A stretch of DNA of 11,522 nucleotides from Desulfobacteraceae bacterium (GTDB taxonomy: Bacteria; Desulfobacterota; DSM-4660; Desulfatiglandales; Desulfatiglandaceae): NCBI GenBank assembly GCA_030589715.1, contig JAUUVE010000035.1:1-11522 (forward strand). The letters are read 5' to 3'. The notes below the pieces were generated by a model. The model saw nothing but the letters and a program-made list of their open reading frames with translations, made no database searches and had not been told where the DNA came from. Below, in pieces: positions 5,783 to 11,522 of the stretch; the stretch's first letter is position 1, and each line of letters opens with the position of its first letter. The position numbers and the translations under genes are program-made.

Positions 5783-8239
5783 CTATGCCTTGCCCAGGGC
5801 CTTGAGGACCTTATCCGGTGTGATAGGGAAATCGTCAATCCAGTGGCCTATTGCATTATACACGGCCGGCCCGAGCAGTGCCGGCATCATGGTGGCGGTG
5901 GCTTCGCCAACGCCGATGGCACCGTAAGGGCCGTGACCTAAGCCAGTCTCCAAAAAAATCGCGTCAACCGGTCCGTAGTCAACCATTGTTGCGTACTTGT
6001 AGTCCAGGAGATTGCGGTTGAGCAACACCCCGGTTTTCCCGTCCCATATCATCTCTTCTGTGAGGGACCTGCCCACACCCAGATAGGAGCCGCCGTACAT
6101 TTGCCCCTCTACCGTCTCAGGGGATACGGCCTTCCCAACGTCATTGACGTTGACAACCCGTGATACCTCGACAGTTCCGGTCTCTGTATCTACCTCCACC
6201 TCTATGAAGTGAGACTGCCTGCCCAAACGAGGGCGCCCGGTTTCGAGGGCTTCGCCCCAGACACCGTGGGTATGCCATGCCCATGCTATGACAGGGGCTT
6301 CGGACCAGTATCCGGCAGAAGCAAACATGGGCATGGCTCTTGCCACCACTTCTTTGATGGTCTTTTCCCTCTTTGGGTCTGACTTTACATAGATTATGCG
6401 ATCCTTAGTGTCCAGCTCTTCCGGTCTTACATCTTCAAATTTCTGGGCGGCCAGCTCCAGGAGCATCTTTTTGGCCTTTCGGGCGGCCTTCCTCAGTACA
6501 ATGCCATTGGAGCAAAGGTTGCAGGAGCCATCCGGTGACATCAACGCAAAACCCTGATCCAGGTCAAACGGTTTGATGTTGATGTCTTGGTATCGCATCC
6601 CCAATTCATCCGCAACGATCTGACAATAGGCGGTCCAGGGGTTTACTCCAATGTCGGCCTGTTGTCCTATGATGCTGACTGTTCCATCGTTTTCAATCAG
6701 AATGGCGGCAGAACCCGTCCCCCGGACGTCATCCCACGCATGATCCCATGTAAAGGCCATCCCGTGCATCTTTCCGTTCGGGAGCTTTTTCGTCCCCGGC
6801 GGGTGCCATTTCTCGTCCCAGCCTATGGCCTTCTTGCCTGCCTTTATACATTCCCTCAGGCTGTCCCTGTCGGGGAATCCGTGCTCACTCTTGTATTTGG
6901 AGAGGTGTGTCGTATCACGACTGTCATAGCCGTCGTTCTTCAAGGCGACCTCTGTTGGATCCATCCCCAGCTCGGCGGCCACATGGTCAAATACCAATGT
7001 AAAACAGAAGGTGTTGGGGAGTTGTTCGCATCTATCCCACCAGGCGGCTGCCTTACTCACGTCAACGGTTATGGCTTCGCATTTGAGATTGGGAATTCTG
7101 GTGTTATCGATAAAGTGCTCAATACCGGGTGTGCACATATACACAGCAAACACGTTTTTTATTTGAACCGCCGTGATCGTACCGTCCTCCTTGGCCCCCA
7201 CCTTAAAGTAGCTGACCATCATATCACCCGATTCCCCAAAAAAGGTTTCGTTTCTATTGTAAAGAAACTTCACGGGTCTCCCGGTCCTCTTGGAGAACAG
7301 GGCGGCCAAGATGTTCATCCCGTTTGAGGGGTTATTGGCAGGATTGCCTCTCTCCCCAAATGAACAGCCCATATAGGGCGAATGGACGGTGATTCTGTTC
7401 ATGGGTAAATCCATCCATTCAGCAAACAACATCTTTGCATGGTAGGGCTGCTGTTCACGCAGCCACATCTCCAGGTTGTCCCCCCTCCATCGGACCAGGA
7501 CACTGGCCATTTCAGCCCCTGCCCACAGGTGTGCATTTCGCCTGGCCGTGAACTCTATTATTCTGTCAGCCTCCTTGAAACCCTTCTCCACATCGCCCAC
7601 TTCGAGAAGTTGCCTCGGATCCTCCAGGAGGTTGCTATCTGAATTGGGGCGGAGTATGGGTGCATCCGGCTTGAGTGCCTCTTCCTGGTCCAGGACAAAT
7701 GGCAGTTCCTCCCAATCCATATCAACCAGTCTCAGTGCTTCATTGGCGATGTCCTCGCTATCCGCAGCCACAGCGACTCCCACCGGCTGTCCTTCATACC
7801 ATGCTTCATCGCCAAGGACAGGGCGAACCGGCTTCAGGCCCCAACCCTCCAGTTCATCTTCGACCAATCCCGAGCGCTTCAGTTGACGACCAACCCATCC
7901 CGGAGCAAAATAGCTCCCGTTGAGCCCCCTGCCTTCTATTTCCGGGTCATCATATCTCATGATGGATCTGACGCCCGGGAGTGCCTCGGCCCTACCGGTG
8001 TCCATTCTGAGGATCTTTGCCCGGGCGTAGGGGGACATAAGCACCCGCCCATACAGCATACCGGGAAGCTGCATGTCCCTTGTGTAGATCGCCTTGCCGC
8101 TTGCCTTCTCATAGCCGTCCATGCGGCGTATGCCCCGCTTTCCTATCTCAGTAAAAGTGATCGTAGGGATATCCGCCTCGAGGGAATATTTCCCTTCCTC
8201 CTGCACTCTTTCGTAATCTCCTAAATTGTCAGATGCCAT
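5783..8239 (-). CDS. Molybdopterin-binding large subunit of a xanthine dehydrogenase-family enzyme
   Basis: The catalytic subunit has 818 residues from the ATG at 8239; numbers below count from the alternative GTG at 8248, three codons upstream. The a/b-hammerhead domain (about 40-185) includes DGYEKASGKAIYTRD and YEGQPVGVAVA (151-161). Two Mo-binding domains follow. The glutamate that acts as base in this family is seen as Glu782 in GAIGVGEATATMMPAL. Other motifs are unusual: the GGGFG loop is replaced by MGCSFGERG (293-301), the family's (R)G.G.PQ segment by WWDRCEQLPN (403-412), and GQG by GVN in QADIGVNPWT (530-539). It should hydroxylate, or reductively dehydroxylate, a substrate with water as oxygen source or sink; the substrate is unknown. 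The GTG shares four bases with the end of the [2Fe-2S] gene, and AGAAGGG at eight bases favours the ATG. There is no signal peptide, so the enzyme is cytoplasmic. Confidence 0.9.
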   Translation of the reverse strand: MASDNLGDYERVQEEGKYSLEADIPTITFTEIGKRGIRRMDGYEKASGKAIYTRDMQLPGMLYGRVLMSPYARAKILRMDTGRAEALPGVRSIMRYDDPEIEGRGLNGSYFAPGWVGRQLKRSGLVEDELEGWGLKPVRPVLGDEAWYEGQPVGVAVAADSEDIANEALRLVDMDWEELPFVLDQEEALKPDAPILRPNSDSNLLEDPRQLLEVGDVEKGFKEADRIIEFTARRNAHLWAGAEMASVLVRWRGDNLEMWLREQQPYHAKMLFAEWMDLPMNRITVHSPYMGCSFGERGNPANNPSNGMNILAALFSKRTGRPVKFLYNRNETFFGESGDMMVSYFKVGAKEDGTITAVQIKNVFAVYMCTPGIEHFIDNTRIPNLKCEAITVDVSKAAAWWDRCEQLPNTFCFTLVFDHVAAELGMDPTEVALKNDGYDSRDTTHLSKYKSEHGFPDRDSLRECIKAGKKAIGWDEKWHPPGTKKLPNGKMHGMAFTWDHAWDDVRGTGSAAILIENDGTVSIIGQQADIGVNPWTAYCQIVADELGMRYQDINIKPFDLDQGFALMSPDGSCNLCSNGIVLRKAARKAKKMLLELAAQKFEDVRPEELDTKDRIIYVKSDPKREKTIKEVVARAMPMFASAGYWSEAPVIAWAWHTHGVWGEALETGRPRLGRQSHFIEVEVDTETGTVEVSRVVNVNDVGKAVSPETVEGQMYGGSYLGVGRSLTEEMIWDGKTGVLLNRNLLDYKYATMVDYGPVDAIFLETGLGHGPYGAIGVGEATATMMPALLGPAVYNAIGHWIDDFPITPDKVLKALGKA

Positions 8240-8244
8240 CTTGA

Positions 8245-8826
8245 TCACCCTTCTCTAAGATTTTTGGCTGCCTCTAGCACCGCCTTGGGGTGCTGCGGAT
8301 ATGTGCCACACCGGCACAGGTTACCGCTGAGGGCCTCTCTGATCTCCTCCTCCGTGGGATTCGGATTCCTGTCCAGAAATGCCTTCGACGTGGTTATGAA
8401 GCCAGGCGTGCAGTAACCGCACTGCATGGTATGGTGCTTGACATAACTATCGAGCAGTGGGTGGTTGGATTTAGCTATTCCCTCTGCTGTTTCTATGGTC
8501 GTGCCGTCACACTCTATGGCAAGCGTCATGCAGGAAAGTATCGGCCTTCCGTCCAAGATAACCGTACATGACCCGCAGGCACCTCGGTCACAAAACATCT
8601 TGGGCGATGTCAACCCAAGCCTGTCGTGGATGAGGTAGTTCAGCGTCCACTGCGGCTCCACCTGGATCTCGTGAACCTCTCTGTTTACTGTGAGCCTTAT
8701 CAATCCCTCTGGCGCAGGGACCGATTCGGTCTTGTGATCCGAAATGGCATGGGCCTTCAACTCCTCAAAAACACCAAACGTGGTGGAGCAGTAAGGACAT
8801 AAGAACTTACTCATTGCCTCTTTCAC
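8245..8826 (-). CDS. [2Fe-2S] subunit of the molybdenum hydroxylase (CoxS-like) with N-terminal zinc-finger-like motif
   Basis: The 193-residue small subunit has the plant-type [2Fe-2S] site Cys79, Cys84, Cys87 and Cys99 (FCDRGACGSC...SC). The helical second [2Fe-2S] site has Cys136, Cys139, Cys171 and Cys173 (CGYCTPGF and NLCRCGTYP). All eight cysteines of the family are present. A normal CoxS has about 155-165 residues; here about 40 residues precede the ferredoxin domain. They hold FLCPYCSTTFGVFEELKAHA followed by ISDH: Cys10, Cys13, His26 and His31, a C2H2-like C-x2-C-x12-H-x4-H zinc-binding pattern. The start is a GTG with GGAGG at 8836-8840, nine bases upstream; an ATG four codons later (8814) is less well spaced. 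Electrons from the Mo site pass through these clusters to FAD. The extra finger may mediate docking of the NuoF module or the large subunit, but that is inference. Confidence 0.92.
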   Translation of the reverse strand: MKEAMSKFLCPYCSTTFGVFEELKAHAISDHKTESVPAPEGLIRLTVNREVHEIQVEPQWTLNYLIHDRLGLTSPKMFCDRGACGSCTVILDGRPILSCMTLAIECDGTTIETAEGIAKSNHPLLDSYVKHHTMQCGYCTPGFITTSKAFLDRNPNPTEEEIREALSGNLCRCGTYPQHPKAVLEAAKNLREG

Positions 8827-8856
8827 CTTCCACTACCTCCTAACTCCGTCAAATAG

Positions 8857-8892
8857 GGCAAAGGGGTTGCCTTGTGTCCGCGCTTTACGGAC
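8857..8892 (-). other. Two adjacent hairpins in the gap between the NuoF-like and [2Fe-2S] genes
   Basis: GGCAA (8857-8861) pairs with TTGCC (8867-8871) around AGGGG, and GTCCG (8876-8880) pairs with CGGAC (8888-8892). They fill most of the 79-base gap, the largest in the operon, upstream of the GGAGG of the [2Fe-2S] gene. No U-tract follows. They might tune the relative output of the two halves of the operon; the stems are only 5 bp, so this is weak. Confidence 0.25.
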
Positions 8893-8905
8893 GGAAAACA
8901 GATGA

Positions 8906-10138
8906 CTAGCTGTTGATACCCCTGAGACTCCTCAAAAATACAGACTGGGAGATCCGGTTTTCATAATCATTCCTAAAGTGCTTCAGCGTGTCCAATACTG
9001 GAATGGGGGCAGCCTGTCCGAGACCGCACAGTGAGGAAAGCATCATGACGTTTGACAAGTCTTCCAAGGCCTGAATATCTTCCTCTGCTCCATCCCCGAC
9101 AGCCAATCTTCCAAGGATTTCAACCATCACCTCGGTTCCCTCTCGGCAGGGAGCACATTTCCCGCATGATTCCTCGGCAAAAAACTCCATAGTGCGATAG
9201 ACGAAATCTATCGTGTCTCTGCTTTCGTCAAGCACGGTAACTGCCCCAGAACCAAGAACCGTTTCATAAGATAGAGCTATATCTATCATGGAGTAAGGGA
9301 TGACTTTTCCTGCGGCACCACCCACCTGGGCCATCTTGACATTCTTGGCACCTGCCAGATCTATGACCAATTCCTTGAGCTCACAACCAAGGACCATCTC
9401 ATATATACCCGGCCTTTCCACGTCTCCGCTCACCGAGAAGACCTTGGTGCCCTTGCTCTGCTCTGTCCCAAGCTTACTATACCACTCAGCTCCGTTTAGA
9501 ATGATCTGGGGAATATTCATCAGGGTTTCCACATTGTTTATTATGGTTGGCTTCCCCCAAAGGCCCCTGGTCGGTGGAAATGGAGGTCTAAACCGTGCCT
9601 CTCCCCTCTTCCCCTCAATGGAATCCATTAATGCCGACTCCTCGCCGCAGATGTATGAGCCGGCGCCTTCACGAATATGGATATCCAAGTGCTCAAGGAA
9701 TCCCTTCTCTTTGGCCTGATCAATGGCACTATTCAGTACATCCAGCAGAAAGTGGTACTCGGCACGCAGATAGATGTAAGCGGTTTTCGCACCAATGGCA
9801 TACGCCGCAATGCCCATACCCTCAACGAGGGTGAACGGATCATTCTCCATGATATATCTATCCTTGAACGTTCCCACTTCACCTTCATCTGCATTGCAAA
9901 TAAGGAATTTCTCATCCCCTTGGGCCTTCCTCGCCAACTCCCATTTTGCTCCGCATGGAAATCCGGCCCCTCCCCGGCCCCTCAGACCGGACGTCTTCAC
10001 CTCTCCGATCGTTTCCTCTGGTGTCATCTCATCCCGGGCCTTTGCAAGGGCCTTAAAGCCGTCCCTATCCAGGTAGGTATCTATGTCCCTGGGATCGATG
10101 ACCTCGCAGTTTTTCAAAAGAATCCGTTTTTCTGCCAC
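8906..10138 (-). CDS. nuoF: NuoF-like NADH/FMN-binding subunit (51 kDa family)
   Basis: The 410-residue protein has the family marks in order: FMN/NADH site GLRGRGGAGFPCGAKW (51-66), ICNADEGEVGTFKDR (80-94), YICGEESALMDSIEGKRG (162-179), and the N3-type [4Fe-4S] ligands Cys325, Cys328, Cys331 (SCGKCAPC) and Cys371 (SLCGLG). The length fits NuoF of complex I; the N-terminal thioredoxin-like and C-terminal ferredoxin domains of HydB/HndC-type bifurcating enzymes are absent. It should bind NAD(H) and FMN and pass electrons to Fe-S clusters. No membrane subunits are present, so this is not complex I; the partner is more likely the molybdenum hydroxylase encoded next. The GTG start has GGAGGG at 10145-10150, 20 bases after the NuoE-like stop. 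A longer frame from a TTG at 10168 overlaps the NuoE-like gene and is rejected. The symbol names the family and does not imply a complex I role. Confidence 0.93.
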   Translation of the reverse strand: MAEKRILLKNCEVIDPRDIDTYLDRDGFKALAKARDEMTPEETIGEVKTSGLRGRGGAGFPCGAKWELARKAQGDEKFLICNADEGEVGTFKDRYIMENDPFTLVEGMGIAAYAIGAKTAYIYLRAEYHFLLDVLNSAIDQAKEKGFLEHLDIHIREGAGSYICGEESALMDSIEGKRGEARFRPPFPPTRGLWGKPTIINNVETLMNIPQIILNGAEWYSKLGTEQSKGTKVFSVSGDVERPGIYEMVLGCELKELVIDLAGAKNVKMAQVGGAAGKVIPYSMIDIALSYETVLGSGAVTVLDESRDTIDFVYRTMEFFAEESCGKCAPCREGTEVMVEILGRLAVGDGAEEDIQALEDLSNVMMLSSLCGLGQAAPIPVLDTLKHFRNDYENRISQSVFLRSLRGINS

Positions 10139-10158
10139 GGCTAGCCCTCCACTAGAAA

Positions 10159-10605
10159 TTATACACAAGCCCTTAGGACCTCTGGTATCTTGTCCGGGGT
10201 CAGAGTACCATGGACATCATCGTTTACCAGCATTGCCGGCGCCTTGTCACAGGCGCCGATACAGTTGGTCAGTTCAAAGGAGAATCTGCCGTCAGGAGTT
10301 GTTTCCCCGGGCGTTATACCGAGCTCTTTTTGGATACTTTCAATGATCATCCGGGAGTTCTTCAGATAACAGGGAACGCTCTTGCAGATTCGAATCACGT
10401 TTTTGCCGAGCGGCCTGGTGGAGAGAAATGAGTAAAAGGTGGATACGCCATAGATTTCACTGATGGAAAGCCCCAGGGAGTGGGCCGTGTTGGCGATAAA
10501 TCCTTCGGGGAGATATCCCAACTTGCCCTGGGCATCCTCTAATATTGCCAGGAGTTTCTCACGTTCTCTTTCATCCACGAGGGGTTTTTTTTCATTTTCA
10601 CTCAT
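10159..10605 (-). CDS. nuoE: NuoE-like [2Fe-2S] thioredoxin-fold subunit (24 kDa family)
   Basis: The 148-residue protein has the four ligands of the N1a-type [2Fe-2S] cluster: Cys74 and Cys79 in ICKSVPC, Cys115 and Cys119 in NCIGACD. An N-terminal helical part contains the family segment GYLPEG (30-35) and IYGVSTFYSF (51-60). It pairs with the NuoF-like protein as in complex I, NAD-reducing hydrogenases and NAD-linked formate dehydrogenases. The ATG (MSENEKKP) overlaps the end of the upstream gene by 8 bases, so translation is likely coupled; GGGGGTGG lies just upstream. A 38-residue longer frame from 10719 would run inside the preceding gene and is rejected. Confidence 0.92.
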   Translation of the reverse strand: MSENEKKPLVDEREREKLLAILEDAQGKLGYLPEGFIANTAHSLGLSISEIYGVSTFYSFLSTRPLGKNVIRICKSVPCYLKNSRMIIESIQKELGITPGETTPDGRFSFELTNCIGACDKAPAMLVNDDVHGTLTPDKIPEVLRACV

Positions 10606-11254
10606 TTCTCGCCACCCCCTTTTCTGCTCTGGCCAATGCACTCGTCGGGCAATATTCAATACAGACACCGCAATCTCGACAAACTTCCTTGTCCAGGGGT
10701 TTATCGTAATCAACCACAACCTTGGAATTGAACCCCCTGTAAGCGACGCTAAACACGTCCTTTTTGGCTATCTCACTGCAAGCACTTATGCATCTTCGAC
10801 AAAGAATACACCTTGACATGTCCCGTCTGACATACGGGCTGACATCCTCCACTGGATAGTAACGCCGTTTCCTCACCCGAAATCTGGGAGGCCCGACTTC
10901 CAGGTCGGCTGCAAGGTTATGCAGCTTGCAGTCTTTTGCGCATTCGTCGGTGACACAAGGACCCGTGTGTCCTGCCATCAATAGTTCCACGGTGGCCTTG
11001 CGCGCAGCCACGACCTTGGCCGAACGGCTCTTGATGACCATCCCTCCCACGATTGGCGTGTGGCAAGAGGCAACCAGTCTCTCTGATGCCTCCACCTCAA
11101 CGACACAAATTCGGCAATTACCTATGGGGGTTATCTCCGGGCTGTGACAAAGAGTGGGTATTTCAAGGCCAAGTTGCTGGGCTGCCTCGAGGATTGTCAT
11201 CCCTTCAGGGAAATTCCCTTCGATACGGTCTATTATTGCTTTTACATTACCCAT
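10598..11254 (-). CDS. NuoG N-terminus-like Fe-S protein (2Fe-2S, His-Cys 4Fe-4S and two 4Fe-4S)
   Basis: The 218-residue protein corresponds to the N-terminal electron-transfer part of NuoG, HoxU and iron hydrogenases. In order: a plant-type [2Fe-2S] domain with Cys36, Cys47, Cys50 and Cys64; the His-Cys [4Fe-4S] site with His96, Cys100, Cys105 and Cys109; and two ferredoxin motifs, Cys149/152/155/159 (CILCRRCISAC) and Cys192/195/198/202 (CRDCGVCIEYC). No molybdopterin or hydrogenase domain follows, so it is a pure electron wire, about the size of HoxU. It would join NuoEF to the Mo-hydroxylase subunits. This is the first gene of the operon. The ATG at 11254 has GGGGAA just upstream; an ATG at 11305 is in frame but has no ribosome site and adds a residue stretch without family resemblance. 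Confidence 0.92.
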   Translation of the reverse strand: MGNVKAIIDRIEGNFPEGMTILEAAQQLGLEIPTLCHSPEITPIGNCRICVVEVEASERLVASCHTPIVGGMVIKSRSAKVVAARKATVELLMAGHTGPCVTDECAKDCKLHNLAADLEVGPPRFRVRKRRYYPVEDVSPYVRRDMSRCILCRRCISACSEIAKKDVFSVAYRGFNSKVVVDYDKPLDKEVCRDCGVCIEYCPTSALARAEKGVARNE

Positions 11255-11311
11255 TTTTTCCCCGCCTGTTGCAGATTCTTCTACCCAAGATCCCACATGC
11301 CCCATGTTGGC

Positions 11312-11324
11312 AATTATAGGACTC
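11312..11324 (-). promoter_or_regulatory. Candidate -10 box, proximal copy
   Basis: On the minus strand GAGTCCTATAATT holds a perfect TATAAT (11313-11318) about 60 bases upstream of the first operon gene. No good -35 hexamer is found 16-18 bases further up. A near copy (GAGTCTCTATAATT) lies at 11398-11411. This is a candidate sigma-70 -10 element only. Confidence 0.3.
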
Positions 11325-11342
11325 TCATACCTGGGTTGAGCG

Positions 11343-11360
11343 GTTCAATGTTCACTGTTC
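11343..11360 (-). repeat. Period-7 repeat GAACNNT, three units
   Basis: On the minus strand GAACAGT, GAACATT and GAACCGC follow each other; on the plus strand GTTC recurs at 11343, 11350 and 11357, exactly seven bases apart. It has the same period as the GAAACNN element at 1467-1540, and both are intergenic. Confidence 0.55.
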
Positions 11361-11508
11361 CAGCCCGCCCTGGCCCAGACCTGACTTTGCACTGCCTAAT
11401 TATAGAGACTCAAATTTAGGAATCCGGCATGGGTTTTAATATGTTTCAATCGTGTCGCGCTCTCCGAGGCGTAGGCCTTACGAGCCGGAGGCCAGGGCGG
11501 GCTTGAAC
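11357..11508. repeat. 19-bp inverted repeat with a hairpin between its arms
   Basis: GTTCCAGCCCGCCCTGGCC (11357-11375) and GGCCAGGGCGGGCTTGAAC (11490-11508) are reverse complements with one mismatch; the inner 14 bases are perfect. The arms are 114 bases apart. A hairpin lies just inside the right arm: CTCCG (11462-11466) with CGGAG (11486-11490), and inside it CGTA (11470-11473) with TACG (11479-11482). No transposase is present. It could be a small non-autonomous element, a folded leader, or an intergenic repeat. Confidence 0.5.
11398..11411 (-). promoter_or_regulatory. Candidate -10 box, distal copy
   Basis: On the minus strand GAGTCTCTATAATT holds TATAAT (11399-11404), 145 bases upstream of the first operon gene and within the span of the long inverted repeat. 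No clear -35 hexamer. It is nearly identical to the copy at 11312-11324. Confidence 0.3.
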
Positions 11509-11522
11509 CCCGTCGAAGATCC

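Larger units (their letters stand above)
11255..11522. other. Leader and upstream region of the NuoGEF/Mo-hydroxylase operon
   Basis: No gene is recognised in these 268 bases, apart from a possible short extension of the first gene. They contain a period-7 repeat, a long-armed inverted repeat, a hairpin and two TATAAT boxes, each listed separately. The promoter of the operon is probably here. The far right edge has no clear coding sequence on either strand. Confidence 0.5.

Noticed and set aside
5773..5838. Longer start for the FAD subunit, 22 codons upstream
   Set aside because: It would overlap the Mo subunit gene, adds an Arg-rich stretch without family match, and the ATG at 5772 has a very strong ribosome site.
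6587..7327. Plus-strand open frame of 246 codons opposite the Mo subunit gene
   Set aside because: It lies wholly inside a gene with clear family motifs on the other strand, resembles no protein family and is a shadow frame.
10606..10719. Longer start for the NuoE-like protein
   Set aside because: The extra 38 residues are read inside the upstream Fe-S gene; the ATG at 10605 gives the normal length.
11489..11522. tRNA-like T-arm (GGGGTTCAAGCCC on the minus strand) at the window edge
   Set aside because: The stem pairing is wrong for a T-arm, and no anticodon arm or acceptor stem can be found; it is part of the inverted repeat.
1..11522. CRISPR array or transposase-bearing insertion sequence to explain the gene fragments
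   Set aside because: No evenly spaced direct repeats with spacers, and no transposase or recombinase frame on either strand; the fragments are better explained by deletions.

Overview
Every gene I can support lies on the minus strand, so the window reads from right to left. It looks like an anaerobic, Gram-negative bacterium of the deltaproteobacterial (Desulfobacterota) kind. This is an inference from gene content: a multi-subunit molybdenum hydroxylase tied to an NADH-dehydrogenase-like module, remnants of a tungsten-type aldehyde:ferredoxin oxidoreductase with a MoaD-like protein, and a secreted solute-binding protein. No rRNA, tRNA, CRISPR array or transposase was seen.

Right part (11254 down to 4798): a compact six-gene operon. 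It encodes a NuoG-N-terminus-like iron-sulfur protein, a NuoE-like protein, a NuoF-like NADH/FMN subunit, then the [2Fe-2S], molybdopterin and FAD subunits of a xanthine dehydrogenase-family enzyme. The likely scheme is electron exchange between NAD(H) at NuoF and a substrate at the Mo site through a chain of Fe-S clusters and FAD. The substrate is unknown. Three features set the enzyme apart: a C2H2 zinc-finger-like N-terminus on the [2Fe-2S] subunit, four extra cysteines in the FAD subunit resembling the additional [4Fe-4S] site of 4-hydroxybenzoyl-CoA reductase, and a Mo subunit with several family motifs altered although the catalytic glutamate is kept.

Middle part (4784 to 2626): a scrapyard of gene fragments around one intact gene. 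Directly after the FAD-subunit gene comes an internal piece of a short-chain dehydrogenase (SDR), fused out of frame to the last 65 codons of an FGGY sugar kinase. After an intact zinc alcohol dehydrogenase come a piece of an aldehyde:ferredoxin oxidoreductase (AOR) and, fused to it, a MoaD-like protein lacking its N-terminus and any good start codon. Each remnant is about 200 bp and the joins fall between genes in the same orientation, which suggests repeated deletions inside ancestral operons.

Left part (2575 to 1): a HAD phosphatase, an intact SDR that is a paralogue of the broken one, and the start of a secreted solute-binding protein. With the zinc dehydrogenase and the kinase remnant they look like what is left of a sugar or polyol uptake and catabolism locus.

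Non-coding stretches: 271-565 holds hairpins but no gene; 1367-1915 holds period-7 GAAACNN repeats in inverted arrangement and several palindromes; 11255-11522 is the leader of the large operon, with another period-7 repeat, a 19-bp inverted repeat and two TATAAT-containing direct repeats.
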